DNA of 64,000 nucleotides from QHXN01 sp963785125 (lineage in GTDB: Bacteria > Acidobacteriota > Blastocatellia > Pyrinomonadales > Pyrinomonadaceae). A program made the translations under genes and the position numbers. The notes beneath the pieces were generated by a model that saw nothing but the letters and a program-made list of their open reading frames with translations, made no database searches and was not told the DNA's origin. This document shows, in pieces, positions 26,787-37,096 of this stretch. Every line of letters begins with the position of its first letter. Position 1 is the first letter of the stretch. The DNA is taken from positions 1,426,001-1,490,000 of the forward strand of contig CAWATU010000007.1 in assembly GCA_963785125.1 (NCBI GenBank), given 5' to 3'.

Positions 26787-26840
26787 AGGATATAACTCGC
26801 GTCGGCCGCCGGCAGGAAAGAGCCGGCGGCCGACGCGAGT
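26787..26840 (-). terminator. 19-bp perfect hairpin after the beta-helix protein gene
   Basis: ACTCGCGTCGGCCGCCGGC (26795-26813) is exactly complemented at 26822-26840 with an 8-base loop; on the minus strand it is followed by TTATATCC. It lies 22 bases past the stop at 26863. The remaining 26587-26786 stretch is the leader and promoter region of the BNR/discoidin gene. Confidence 0.8.
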
Positions 26841-26862
26841 GTTCGAAACATGCGCCGCAGGC

Positions 26863-29800
26863 TTACGGCACGTTCTCGAAGTTGTAGGTGACGAGGGCTC
26901 CGTTGTGCATGAGCCTCAAGTTATCGACGTTGCCGTCAAAGCCGGGCGCCCACGGGCCGCCGACCTTGAACATGATGGCCGCCGCCGGGTTGTTGCGCAC
27001 GCCCGCGTTCGGGAAGAGCGCGAGCACCTGCGCCCACGTGCAGGGCGTAGCGGGCTGGCACGGCTGCGTGACGCCCGCGACGTTGTTAACCGTCACCGTC
27101 GTCCGCGTCCCGTACCACATCCCGTTGCGCGCGTCCCAGTTCTGCCAGACGTTCTGCTGCACGGCCCCCTGGCCGGGCGACAGGTACGGCTCGAAGACGA
27201 GACGGCCCGCGAAGGCGGTCGCCGCGTCGTTGAGGTCGTAGTCGATGTCGAACTGGTACGACGCCGCGACGACCGTGTTCGAGTTGTTGTCCTGATAGCT
27301 GTGGTAGAGGGTGCCGAGCAGGTCGTCCATCCGCGTCCCGGCGTAGCCGACGGTGGCGAAGATGTGGCGACCCTGCGAGTCCACGGTCAGGAAGGCGCTG
27401 CCCGTGCCGAGCGGGGGCGTCGCAGGGCCGGCCTCGAAGCCGCCCGAGCCGGTGCCCGTGCCCGGCAGGTCGTCGGCGAAGACCCACCCCTGCTGGTTGC
27501 CGGGCGAGACGACGATGGTGTTCGCGACGCCCTGGAAGCCGTTCGTGCCGCGACCCGGGGTCGTCTCGACGTTGGTGTCAGTGCCGCTCAGAAGGAACGG
27601 CGTGTACTGGATGTTGGCCGAGGCGGGGCCGGCGATGTCGGGCTGGCCGCCCGGAGGTGTCGCCGTGCCGCCGTAGGCGACGGGTATCTGCGCGGCGTAA
27701 CCGGGCTCGGCGCTGTTGGCCGTCGTCACGACCGGCGAGGTCGTCCCGTACCAGTTGCCGCGGAAGTTCTTGTAGTTGGTCGTCCCCGGCGCGGGCAGCG
27801 AGCCGCCCGACTGGCGGTCAACGACCTGGCCGTACCAGTTGGCGCTGATGTTGTTGTTCGAGAAGGTCGAGTGCAGCGCCGTCTGGACGGGGCTGTTCGT
27901 GCCGCCCGAGGCGTCGAGGAAGAGCACGCCGACCGTCCAGTTGTTGGTGATGAAGTTCTCGACCACGGTCTGGTTGTCGGTCTGGTTGCGGTAGATGACC
28001 CCCGTCCGGTTGAAGTCGATGACGTTGTTGCGGACGGTGTGGCCGTTGCTGTTGTTGATGTCGATGCCGGTGCGGTTGCCCGTGATGACGTTGTCGCGAA
28101 TGACCGCGCCCGTGATGGCGAGCCCCTGAATGGCGAAGCCCGCCGAGTTCAGACCCGGGTTGTTCCAGTCGGTCGTGTTGTTGCCGAGGCGCGTGACGGT
28201 GAAGCCGCGCCACGGTCACGTTGTTGGCGCTGATCTGGAAGGTCGTGCCGGGGCCGCCGATGGGGCCGCGGACGTTGGTACTGCCCGCGCCCGCGCCGAT
28301 CGACCTTGAGGTTCGTCCTTGTTGACGTTCACGTCCTCGTCGTAGGTGCCGGGCTGGACGTTGATCTGGTCGCCGGGGTTCGACGCGTTGACCGCGCCCT
28401 GAATGGTGGCGAAGCAGCCGCCCGTGCCGCCCGGGTTGACGCAGCGCGCGGCGACGGGCGTTGCAACTGAACGCCTCGATCTCGACGACGCGGCTGTAGG
28501 TGTTGTCGTTCGCCGCGCTGACGACGACCCTGATGCGGTCGGTCGTGATGGGCGCGAAGATGAACTGCGCTTCGCCAGCGTGTTGTTCGTCACCGTGCCG
28601 CCCGGCACGACGGCCCACGCCGCGCCCGTTCCAGTACTGCGACGTTGAAGTTCTTGATGCCGTAGCTGGTGGCGGGCGTCGTGTCGTTGACCGGCTGGCC
28701 GTTGTTCGGGCTGTTCTTCAACGTGTAGACGTCGATTGGTATTGATCGTCTGCGTGGCGTTGAAGTTGACCTGCATGTTGTCTGGGAAGACGTTGCGCGT
28801 GCCGTCGTTCCAGCCGCCGCCCGCGCCCCAGTCGTTGCCGTTGTGCTCGCCGTTGATGACGCCCGAGGCGGGGAAGCTCGCGTTGGCGGTTGAAGAGGCG
28901 ACGGCGGTAGAGCCGTTCGCGGCGCGCGCCACGTTGTTCGATGGGTTAGTGTCGCAGGGCGTCGGCGTAGGCGTCGGCGTCGGCGTCGGGGTGGGCGTCG
29001 GGCGTCGGCGTCGGGACGACCGCGGGCGCGCAACTGAAGCCTCGATCTCGATGACGCGGCTGTAGAGTGTTGTCGTTCGCCGAGTTGACGACGACGCGAA
29101 TCCTGTCCGTCGAGATCGGCGTGGAGAAGCTGACGCGGCGCTTGACGCGCGTGTTGCCGGTGAAGGAGCCGCCGGCGCCGTCACCCACGCCGCGCCGTTC
29201 CAGTACTGCACGTCGAAGTCCTTGATGCCGTAGCTGGTGGCTGGCGTGAAGTCGCCGACCGTCGAGCCGTTGTTCGGCGCTGTTCTTCAACGTGTAAACG
29301 TCGATGTGCGTTGATGGACTGGACGACGTTGAGGTTGACCTGAACGTTGTCGGGGAAGACGCTGCGCGTGCCGTCGTTCCAGCCGCCGCCCGCGCCCCAG
29401 TCGTTGCCGTTGTGCTCGCCGTTGATGACGCCCGACGCCGGGAAGCTCGCGTTCGACGGTCGAAGAGGCCGTCGGCGGTCGCGCCATAGGAGGCGAGCGC
29501 GACGTTGGTCGCGCAGAGCGGCGGCGCAGTTGGTCTCGTTCGTCAGCCAGTTGGCGAAGTTGACGTTGGTGCTGACCTTGTCGCCGCTGCCGGGGCCGAC
29601 GGGGCCGGGGCCGTTGGCCGCGCCCCACCAGTTCGACTGCGCGTTGACGTGAGTGCCCGAGTTGTTCTGCACGCCGATGGTCGGGTTGCCGACGATGTTG
29701 TTGTTGTTGGCGACCATCCCGCCCGTCGAGGCGGAGTCGATGACGATGCCGGTCAGGTTGCCGGCGATGTTGTTGCAGGTGAGCGTCGGCGTGGCCGGCG

Positions 29801-30977
29801 TCTCGTGGAAGACGCCGCGGATGCCGTCCGTCACGTGGTTGAGCTTGAAGCGAATGTTGGGCGACGTGGCCGAGGAGTTCGTCACGTTCAAACCCTCGAC
29901 GCGCGTGTAGCCCGCGGGCTGAAGCGCGGCGCGGTTGGCGTTGACGTCGTTGTCAACCACGTCCACGGCGACGGTCTGCTGGACGGACTCGACGCGGATG
30001 CCCTGATAGGCGGTCGGCGTCGTGACCTGCGGCGGCATCGGCGTCTGCGCGTAGGCCGTCACGTTGTTGCGCGTGATGGTGAAGCCGGGGTTCGTGTAGA
30101 CGTAGTGCAGGTTGTGGCGGATGCCGATGCGGAACGACGAGATGGTGTTGTCGGCGATCTGCGAGGCCGGGTGCGTGGTCACGTTTCCGCTGAAGTTCTC
30201 GATGACGATGCCGACGCGCGAGCGCGTCACGACGTTGTTGCGTCACGTCCGCCCACGCGTCGTCGGAGATGCGTAGCGCCTGACCGAACGCTGCCGAGGA
30301 GGTTGTCCACCTTGTTGGCGTTCATGCGGCTGTTGCCGTTGCGCGCGCCGCCGATGCCGAAGGTGTTGAGCCAGATGCCCATCTCGCCGACGTTCTTGAC
30401 GATGTTGTGCTCGACGACGGCGTCGAGGTTGGCCGACCCGTCGCCGTAGATGCCGAACTCGGCGTCAACGTCCGAGCCGTTGAAGACGACGCCCGAGGTG
30501 AGCGAAGGGTTGTCGCCGTCCACGGTGAAGCCCCTGAAGGTGACGCCGCTCGCGGAGAAGGTAGACGACGATAGGCCCCGCGAAGCCGGGGTCGAGGGGG
30601 TTGCTGGCCGTCGGGATGATGATGGCCTCGGCGCCGCGCACGCCCGTGTTCGGGTTGACGTTGGCGTTCGGCCCTAAAAGCGTCAGCGCCTTGTTGACGT
30701 TGATCTGCTCGGCGTAGGTGGCGGCGGCGACCTGGATGGTGTCGCCCGGCGCGGCGGCGTTGATGGCGGCCTGAATGGTCGTGAAGCAGGGAGTGTTGCC
30801 GCCGCACACGCCGTCGGGGTTGACGTAGAGCGTCGAGGCGGCGAACGCGTGGCCGCTAAAGACCAACGCGCCGAGCGCCAACGTCAAGCAGAGGGCGGCG
30901 GCCATCTTGCGGCGCGCAGTGTGAGAGCCCGGTCTGTGAACGGGATGAGCGGAGGTTCGCTGAGAGTTCAGTTTCAT
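26863..30977 (-). CDS. Exported parallel beta-helix protein with discoidin-like modules (frameshifted)
   Basis: One gene of about 1370 codons, now split over all three minus frames by many single-base indels between 28.2 and 30.6 kb. It begins with a signal peptide (MAAALCLTLALGALVFSGHAFA). Next is a right-handed beta-helix region (CFTTIQAAINAAAPGDTIQVAAATYAE, then repeated NxVT/NNNI-type coils such as ITRNNVTAYAQT and LTCNNIAGNLTGIVID). Two discoidin-like modules with PTPTPTP linkers follow, then a second beta-helix block and a C-terminal domain (SAFLTVDSQGRHIFATVGYAG ... GAVQQNVWQNWDARNGMWYG). Parallel beta-helices bind or cut polysaccharides; a lyase active site is not evident. It is probably a partner of the adjacent BNR/discoidin protein. 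Residue numbers are approximate because of the indels. Confidence 0.7.
28460..29515 (-). repeat. Tandem pair of discoidin-like modules (copies 3 and 4, with indels)
   Basis: Two more copies of the module found at 21.4-22.4 kb, about 28460-28930 and 29035-29515, joined by a GTCGGC-rich stretch encoding a Pro/Thr linker. Compared with the intact copies, copy 3 lacks one base near 28569 and has one extra base near 28627 and near 28641; copy 4 lacks a base near 29037 and has an extra one near 29455. These differences break the reading frame while the encoded motifs continue in another frame. Confidence 0.8.
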
Positions 30978-31207
30978 ACGGGGCGGATCCTTTCTGTGAA
31001 CAGGTGTTGGGGCAAGCGGCTTGGCGAACGCGCGGGCGTCGCCGCGTGGTGCAAGGGACGGACTGCGGATGGCGTTGAAGCAACAGGACGGAATTTACAG
31101 GTTCCGTCCGGGGCGTCTGTACGATTGGAACGTAGGGACGATGGCACCAATTTGAAAGCGGCCGTTATCCTATTAGACGTGCCGACCACTGTCAAACTCT
31201 CCGCGGG

Positions 31208-32371
31208 CTACGACAGCTCTCTGTAGATCGAGACCATCCGGCGCGCGTACTCTTCCCAACTGAACCGGCGCGCGTGCGTGAGCCCTTCGGCGCGACGTGC
31301 GTCCCGGCGCGCGGGGTCTTCGCGCCTCTCCTGCAACAGCGCGCTGGCCGCTTCGGCCCACGCCTCCACGTCGCCGGCCGCGCGATAGGTCGTCGCACGT
31401 CCGCCGACCTCGCGCAGCACGGGCAGGTCGCTCGCCAGCACCGGCAGCCCCGAAGCCAAAGCCTCCGCCACGGGGAGCCCGAACCCTTCGCGCTCCGAAG
31501 GCTGAAGCAGCAGCGCCGCACGCCTGTAGACGGCCGCCAGCACACGCTCTTTGAGGAACGGCAGGACGACGATTGAATCTTTCAGACGCAGTTCTTCGAC
31601 GAGCCCGAGCTGTTCCCGGTTGAACTCCCCACCGACGCGCACCAACCGCGCGCTCTTGAACTCGCGCCGCACCCCTGCGAAGACGCGCAGCAGCACGTCC
31701 ACGCGCTTGCGCGCGACGGTGCTCCCGACGTGCAACAACTCCGGCGCCTCGTCCGAAGACGGCCCCAACAGTCTCTCCGCCTCTTTGTCGGCCGCGGGGT
31801 CGGCCGCGAACGTGTAGGCCGCTGACACCCCGTTGTGCACGACCTCGACACGCCCGGGCGGCACGATGTCATGTGCGAGTAACTGTCGGCGCGTCTGCTC
31901 GCTGTCACAGGTCACACGCGCGGCCTTCCGCACCCCGTCGAGCACGCGGCGCGTCATCGCGCGGAAGGCGCGCGAGCGCGGCTCGGCCTCGGGGTCGAGC
32001 AGGCAGCGGAACGTGTCAAGGTCGTGACAGGTGACGACCGTGCGCTCGGCCGGCAGGTGGTGAACGAGTTGCGCGTAGCTGTGGTCGATCACGTGAAAGA
32101 TGTCGAACTCGGCGCGGCGGCGCGCGACGTGGCGCGGGTAGCTCCAGAAGCGGTTGAAGAGGCGGTCGGCATTAAAGCTCCGCCCTGCGCCCGCACCCGC
32201 CGCGCTCAACCATCTTTGCATCGGCGGGCAGACGCGCGCGGTCGAGAACTGTCCGGCGTGCCCCGCCCCCAGCCCCTCGATGAGCGCGTCGGCCACAAGG
32301 TTCATGCTGTGCCAGTTCTCCTCCCGCAGGTCGCACACCACCGCGATGCGACGCGCGCCGATGATCTTCAT
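31208..32371 (-). CDS. GT4-family glycosyltransferase
   Basis: 387 residues, GT-B. N-terminal half: RRIAVVCDLREENWHSMNLV and a TCHDLDTF strand, with an acceptor-side helix CDSEQTRRQLL. C-terminal half: LLHVGSTVARKRVDVLLRVF and PSEREGFGLPVAEALASGLPVLASD, which holds the E(x7)E pair. Similar in layout to mannosyl-type GT4 enzymes. Its start overlaps the methyltransferase stop (ATGA at 32368-32371), so it is the last gene of the long minus-strand polysaccharide operon; the giant beta-helix gene begins 230 bases further on. Donor and linkage are unknown. Confidence 0.9.
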   Translation of the reverse strand: MKIIGARRIAVVCDLREENWHSMNLVADALIEGLGAGHAGQFSTARVCPPMQRWLSAAGAGAGRSFNADRLFNRFWSYPRHVARRRAEFDIFHVIDHSYAQLVHHLPAERTVVTCHDLDTFRCLLDPEAEPRSRAFRAMTRRVLDGVRKAARVTCDSEQTRRQLLAHDIVPPGRVEVVHNGVSAAYTFAADPAADKEAERLLGPSSDEAPELLHVGSTVARKRVDVLLRVFAGVRREFKSARLVRVGGEFNREQLGLVEELRLKDSIVVLPFLKERVLAAVYRRAALLLQPSEREGFGLPVAEALASGLPVLASDLPVLREVGGRATTYRAAGDVEAWAEAASALLQERREDPARRDARRAEGLTHARRFSWEEYARRMVSIYRELS

Positions 32372-33228
32372 GAGAGTTCCCGGCGCTCAGGATGCATGTG
32401 AGGGATGCCGTCAGTGACAACGAATTGTCTCCCACAGTTGGGGCAGCTCAAGCCGCCTTCTTTCACGTCGCCCTGAAGGCGCGCGTGTTGACAGTCCACG
32501 CACCTTAATAAGTCCAAAAGGTTAATCTCTTTACGACGGTGCAGCTTCTGGGCGGCTCTTTTAAGAAGCCGGCGGAGGGGCGGCCGCGGGTCGTCGAAGT
32601 CGGCGCGCGTCACCTCGGGCGGCGGCTGCCATTCGACCTTCATCTCCGGGTTGAGTATCTCGAAATTGATTTCGCCCTTCCAGAAATACTGCGTGACCCA
32701 GGTCGTGGGGGCCAGGCGCCCGAAGCCCGAGCGGTCTACGAGCAGAGCGCCGAACTGTGAAGCCAACACGTCGTCGGGGACGGGCGCGCTCTTCTGGTGG
32801 ATAAGAAGTTTTCGGTCGCGGCCGCGCACCTCCAGCCCCACTTCAAGGCGATGCATGTGCATCGGCTGGACGCGCTCCGCCCAGAAACTGGGCGTCTCGA
32901 TATAACCGGCCGAGGCAACTCTCTGTAGTTCTCCTAAAAAACCGCAGGGGTCATCACTGTGCTCCAACACGTGAGAAGCGATGACGAAATCGAAAGCCTT
33001 ATCGCGGAAGGGCAGCCGCTCAATGAGCCCGAGCACCAGCGGGCGGTCGGCGACCGTCCGGCCTCCGACGCGCTCGTGGTTGCTGAGCGTCAAGTCCAAC
33101 AGAACGTCCGAGCGCGGGTAAGGGCTGTCGCCCGAGCCCACCTCCAGGACGAGCGCGCCCCTCGGGACGGACAATCTCAGCTTACGTGACGCGAACCAAG
33201 CGCGGCGGATGGGGCCTAAGATTTCCAC
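32368..33228 (-). CDS. Class I SAM methyltransferase with C-terminal zinc-ribbon tail
   Basis: 286 residues. SAM-binding motif I is VLEVGSGDSPYPRSD, followed by FDFVIASHVLEHSDDP (motif for UbiE/type-11 enzymes). The last 50 residues add a Trm112-like zinc ribbon (LLRCVDCQHARL, then LSCPNCGRQFVVTDGIPHM), which usually helps partner or substrate binding. A role in methylating a glycan or capping a chain end is inferred from its place between two GT4 genes, which it overlaps at both ends (4 and 13 bases). Confidence 0.8.
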   Translation of the reverse strand: MEILGPIRRAWFASRKLRLSVPRGALVLEVGSGDSPYPRSDVLLDLTLSNHERVGGRTVADRPLVLGLIERLPFRDKAFDFVIASHVLEHSDDPCGFLGELQRVASAGYIETPSFWAERVQPMHMHRLEVGLEVRGRDRKLLIHQKSAPVPDDVLASQFGALLVDRSGFGRLAPTTWVTQYFWKGEINFEILNPEMKVEWQPPPEVTRADFDDPRPPLRRLLKRAAQKLHRRKEINLLDLLRCVDCQHARLQGDVKEGGLSCPNCGRQFVVTDGIPHMHPERRELS

Positions 33229-34430
33229 TCTTCACCTGATAACCGCCGGCTCCTCCCGCGCGCCGCGCCCCCCTCCGCCGACACCTCTTCGAGCACCCCG
33301 CGCAGGTGACTGAAGGCGCGACGGCTGTCCCACTCGCGGCAGACGTACTCGCGCCCGGCGAGGGCCTGCGCGCGCGCCTCAACACGGTTCGCGGCTATCC
33401 ACAGCAGTTGCGCCGCCATCGCCTCGGCGTCACGTCTCGGCGTCAAACGCGCGTACCCCTTGAGCTGCACGGCCATCCCGCCGATGTCGGTGGCGACGAC
33501 CGGCGTGCCGCAGGCGAGGGCTTCGAGCGTCGAGTAGGCGGCGCCCTCCGCGAGCGAGGCCAGCGCCATCACGTCGGCGGCGCGGAAGTAGTCGGCCACG
33601 TCCAGCATCGGGTGAGCCGCGGGCCGCCCTATCACCCACTCCTCCGAGTCTGGGAGATTCAACTCCTTCGCCAACTCGATGAAGTCCCGATAGCCGCCGC
33701 CGAGGTTGATGAGCACCGCGTCGAGCCCGCGCGCGCGCGCGATGGCCGTCGCGCGCAGAACGGTCTCCGGGTCTTTCTCGTGACTGATGCGGCTCGAAAG
33801 AAAGATGACGAACTTACCGGGCGGCAGGTCTCGGCGGGCGCGCAACTCCGTCTTCTCTTCCTCGTCCGCCGGGCGGAAGAAGTCTGTGTCCACCCCGTAG
33901 TAGAGTCCGACCTCACTGCGCGCGCAGTAACGCGCGGCCACGTCGCGCAGGTACGGCCCCATCGCAAGACAGCGCGACGCCAGACGGCCGTTGACTGTCA
34001 TCAGCGCACGTATGACCGTCTCGCCCAACGCGGCCTTGACCCGGCCGATCTGCGCGCGCTCGCGGCGACAACGAAAGTATTCGACGGGCGCGATGCCCAT
34101 GTAAGTGACGACGGGTACACCGCGCAGCGCGCCGACGAGGTTCGCGTTGAGCGAGCCGCGGAGAACCTCCTGCGAGAGCACCGCGTCGAAGTCACCCGCG
34201 CGCCGCCAGAGATACTGAAGCGAGCGCGCCTGAAAGCCCATGCGGCCGCCGGGAATCTCTTCGACCTTCACGCGCGCCCCGCTCTGCTTCACGCGCTCTT
34301 TCAAGCCGCCGCGCGCGTAGGGCTCTGCGGCCACGGCCATCGTCAGGTCACAAATCCCGCTCAGGCCGACCACGAAGCGTATGTCCGTGAAGCCCTCGAC
34401 GAAGAACAGAACGCGTAGAGGCCGGCTCAT
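33216..34430 (-). CDS. GT4-family glycosyltransferase
   Basis: 404 residues, GT-B. Begins LRVLFFVEGFTDIRFVVGL. The donor half has FVIFLSSRISHEKDPETVLRA and DVMALASLAEGAAYSTLEALACGTPVVATD; the second Glu of the usual pair is present and the first sits in AEGAAYS. The stop overlaps the methyltransferase by 13 bases and the start overlaps the upstream GT4 stop by four, so translation is coupled. Sugar specificity is unknown. Confidence 0.88.
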   Translation of the reverse strand: MSRPLRVLFFVEGFTDIRFVVGLSGICDLTMAVAAEPYARGGLKERVKQSGARVKVEEIPGGRMGFQARSLQYLWRRAGDFDAVLSQEVLRGSLNANLVGALRGVPVVTYMGIAPVEYFRCRRERAQIGRVKAALGETVIRALMTVNGRLASRCLAMGPYLRDVAARYCARSEVGLYYGVDTDFFRPADEEEKTELRARRDLPPGKFVIFLSSRISHEKDPETVLRATAIARARGLDAVLINLGGGYRDFIELAKELNLPDSEEWVIGRPAAHPMLDVADYFRAADVMALASLAEGAAYSTLEALACGTPVVATDIGGMAVQLKGYARLTPRRDAEAMAAQLLWIAANRVEARAQALAGREYVCREWDSRRAFSHLRGVLEEVSAEGGAARGRSRRLSGEEWKS

Positions 34431-35683
34431 ACAGACCCTCTGTAATCACCGCCCGAGACGCGTTTGAGCACGTCCATCAGGGCGTGAAGGTGAACGTCAA
34501 GGGTGAATTTTTTTGTCGTGCTGAGCGCGCCGCGGCGCAGACGCGCGTAGGCCGCGTCGTCGCACAGACACTTGACGATGGCCTGCGCGAGAGCCGGGGC
34601 GTCGTGGGACTTGCCCTCGGCGAGGTGGCCGTTCACCCCATCGAACAACCAGTCCTTGACGCCACCGACGGGGAACGCCGCGACCGGCAGGCCGTGCTGC
34701 CCGGCCTCCAGCCCCGTCAGGCCGAACGGCTCCGGCCACAGGCTGGGGAACACTAACAAGTCCGCCTCCGCATAGAGGGAGTCCAGTTGTTGCTTATCGA
34801 GCCACCCGACGAAGCGTACCGTCACGCCGTTGAGACGCGCCTCGGTCGCGCGCGCGGAGCGCTCCCAGACCGCCCTCTCGGGGCCGTCGCCTGCGAACGT
34901 CACGACGAGCGGCACGCCCAGCGAAGCACTCACTTCGGGCAGCGCCGAGATGAGGACGCCTCCCCCTTTGAGTTTATCCATCCGGCCGGAGAAGAGCAGG
35001 TGGAAACGATCCTTCTCCGCGGGCTCGACCCGTCCGGCGTCACGCCAGTCCGGCGCGGCGGCACCTTCCGCGTCGTAGCCGGAGTGTGCGTAGTACGAAA
35101 GGCTGTGGACGTTCTCGGCCGGCAGGCCGTTGCGCAGATACTCCTCTCGCATGTGGGACGAGTGTGTGACGATGGCCCTGTAGCGGGGCAGCAACGCCAG
35201 CCGGCTCGACTGCACGCGGAAGAGCTTTAACATCGTGAGGGGGTTCAGCCCCCCGCAGCGGTGCGGGTAGTAGTGCAGCAGACATCCCCGGCCGAAGCTC
35301 CGACCGCACGGCACGACTTCCGGATACTTGTGCGTCTTGAGGCCGCTGATGCACGTCCCGTAATAGTCGTGTGCGAAGAAGACGGCCGGGGCCACATCCA
35401 GTAACTTCTCTTCGACTCGCGGGAGCATTACCTTGTGGACGTAGAGCAGGTCGGGCCGCCACGCGCGCAGCTCCTCGAACGCGCGCGCCTCGCCCAGCTC
35501 GGCCGCGCACCAGGCGGGCACTTCGGCCGGAAGCTCTATCTGCTCGCGTTCGTGCGGCACGTCCACCTCGCACCAGAAAGAGAGTTCGTGCCCCCTGCGG
35601 ATGATCTCCGGGATGACGTTGCCGAGGTAGGTTTCGACCCCGCCCACCTTCCTTCGGCTCCAGTTGATGACTGCGATTCGCAA
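34427..35683 (-). CDS. GT4-family glycosyltransferase
   Basis: 418 residues, GT-B. The N-terminus has the GT4 start MRIAVINWSRRKVGGVETYL with the GG loop, an FFAHDYYGTC segment and a Cys-rich insert (CGRSFGRGCLLHYYPHRCGG) often seen in glycosyltransferases that act on polysaccharide repeat units. The donor half has FSGRMDKLKGGGVLI and PSLWPEPFGLTGLEAGQHGLPVAAF with the conserved Glu pair. It overlaps the next GT4 by four bases (ATGA). About 100 bases of non-coding sequence separate it from the gene before it. Confidence 0.9.
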   Translation of the reverse strand: MRIAVINWSRRKVGGVETYLGNVIPEIIRRGHELSFWCEVDVPHEREQIELPAEVPAWCAAELGEARAFEELRAWRPDLLYVHKVMLPRVEEKLLDVAPAVFFAHDYYGTCISGLKTHKYPEVVPCGRSFGRGCLLHYYPHRCGGLNPLTMLKLFRVQSSRLALLPRYRAIVTHSSHMREEYLRNGLPAENVHSLSYYAHSGYDAEGAAAPDWRDAGRVEPAEKDRFHLLFSGRMDKLKGGGVLISALPEVSASLGVPLVVTFAGDGPERAVWERSARATEARLNGVTVRFVGWLDKQQLDSLYAEADLLVFPSLWPEPFGLTGLEAGQHGLPVAAFPVGGVKDWLFDGVNGHLAEGKSHDAPALAQAIVKCLCDDAAYARLRRGALSTTKKFTLDVHLHALMDVLKRVSGGDYRGSV

Positions 35684-35785
35684 TCTAATAATCCTTACGC
35701 CTCAAGACCGGCACAACACGGCCGACAGCGCCGCGCAGGACTTCTCCCGCAAGGGCCGCGGCAGGCGCTGCACCAACTGCATTCA

Positions 35786-36985
35786 TCATACGTTCGTCCG
35801 TGCGGCGCCGAGTCCGCACAGCATTCCTTCCGTCTGACCCTGGCGGAGCCTCGCCGACAGGTGTGGCAGGTCGAAATGTAGTCTGTAAGTGGCGCGCGCC
35901 AAGTCACCCAGTTCTTCCCTCCCGGCCGCGTCGCCGAGCAACTCACCCACGGCCCTCTCCATGCCGGCCACGTCCCCCAGCTCGGCCAGCAACACGGCGC
36001 CGCTCTCTTCCCAGAGCGACTCGGTGAGCGCGCCCTTTGTCGTGACGACCGGGAGGCCGTGCGCGAGGCCGGCCATGACGCTCGTGCGGCGGGTGCTGAT
36101 GCCGTCGGGGTAGGGCTGCACCAGCAGGTCGCAGGCCGCGAGGTGGCGCGAGACTTCTTCAGGCGGGAGCGTGCCCGCGGCGTGAATGCGTCCCAACAGT
36201 GCGGGGTGCGTGCGCAATAACTCCGCGCGCATGGCCTCGCTCCCGCGTCCCAACAGGAGCACCGCGCAACGCGTCTCTTCGTCAGAGAGCAGTCGTGGCA
36301 GAAGTTCCCTGAGCGTCCCCGCGATGAGTTCGCCGTAAGTCCCGAAGTGGCCGACGAGCGGCACATCCGCGGGGGCGTAGAGGGCGCGGGTCGCGGCGGC
36401 CTCCTCTGCGGTCGCAACGACGGGCGTGGTGCTCGGGACGGGTAGCCAGCCGAACGGCACACGGCGCCCGAGCGTGTAGGGACGCCAGCACTCCTCCCAC
36501 TTCGGTATCGTCGTCCAGACGAGGTGAGCCGCCGCAAGCAGTACCGTCGTCATCACTCGATGCACGAACGCCACCGCGTCCTGCCGCCGCGTCCCTTCGC
36601 CGAACGCGAGGAACGGCTCGTGGACGATGATCGTGAGGTCGTCGCCGCACAGGCGCGCGCGCCACCAGAGCCAGAGGCAGAGCCACACGTTCATCGAGCG
36701 GTAGCCGTACCCGTGCGGCACCCACTGCAAAAGCAGTCGGCGCGGCGCGTTGAAACGGTTGAGCACGCGCCCGACCCTGCGCAGGTCGGCCGGGCGGAAG
36801 CGACCCAGTTCACGGCGGACTGTGACGCCTTCGGACGGCGCCGGCCCTTCTCCCACGTCCGCCGGGCACCACACGTGTACGCGGTCGCCCTCGGCCGCGA
36901 GCCCCTCCGCGACGAGGCGCGTGTGGTCTGCGACGCCGCCGACCCGTGGCGGGTACTCGCACGTAATCAAATGTCTTTCAGACAA
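35786..36985 (-). CDS. GT4-family glycosyltransferase
   Basis: 399 residues. Begins with a Gly-Gly loop (EYPPRVGGVADHTRLVAEGL). The middle has VPLVGHFGTYGELIAGTL, and the donor site is CDLLVQPYPDGISTRRTSVMAGLAHGLPVVTT, a variant in which the first Glu of the GT4 pair is replaced by Asp-Gly, as in some GT4 enzymes of polysaccharide loci. No signal or membrane segment apart from a Trp-rich stretch near residue 110 (WLCLWLWWRARL) that may lie on the membrane. Sugar unknown. Confidence 0.85.
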   Translation of the reverse strand: MSERHLITCEYPPRVGGVADHTRLVAEGLAAEGDRVHVWCPADVGEGPAPSEGVTVRRELGRFRPADLRRVGRVLNRFNAPRRLLLQWVPHGYGYRSMNVWLCLWLWWRARLCGDDLTIIVHEPFLAFGEGTRRQDAVAFVHRVMTTVLLAAAHLVWTTIPKWEECWRPYTLGRRVPFGWLPVPSTTPVVATAEEAAATRALYAPADVPLVGHFGTYGELIAGTLRELLPRLLSDEETRCAVLLLGRGSEAMRAELLRTHPALLGRIHAAGTLPPEEVSRHLAACDLLVQPYPDGISTRRTSVMAGLAHGLPVVTTKGALTESLWEESGAVLLAELGDVAGMERAVGELLGDAAGREELGDLARATYRLHFDLPHLSARLRQGQTEGMLCGLGAARTNV

Positions 36986-37096
36986 GTCTCAGGTTCTTTC
37001 GACGCCGCGCCAGAAAATATCCTTCAACTCAAGGCGAGACGGGGAGACCGGACACTATCGACTGGCGTGGCTTTGAACCGGCGAGGGTCGCGCCTT

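Noticed and set aside
26839..28233. Plus-strand open frame of about 460 codons opposite the beta-helix gene
   Set aside because: Compositionally biased (Arg/Val/Asp) with no signal or motif; it is the antisense shadow of the C-terminal domain of the beta-helix protein.
28950..29030. GTCGGC-type short tandem repeat
   Set aside because: It encodes a Pro/Thr linker between discoidin-like modules, so it is a coding low-complexity run and not a separate element.
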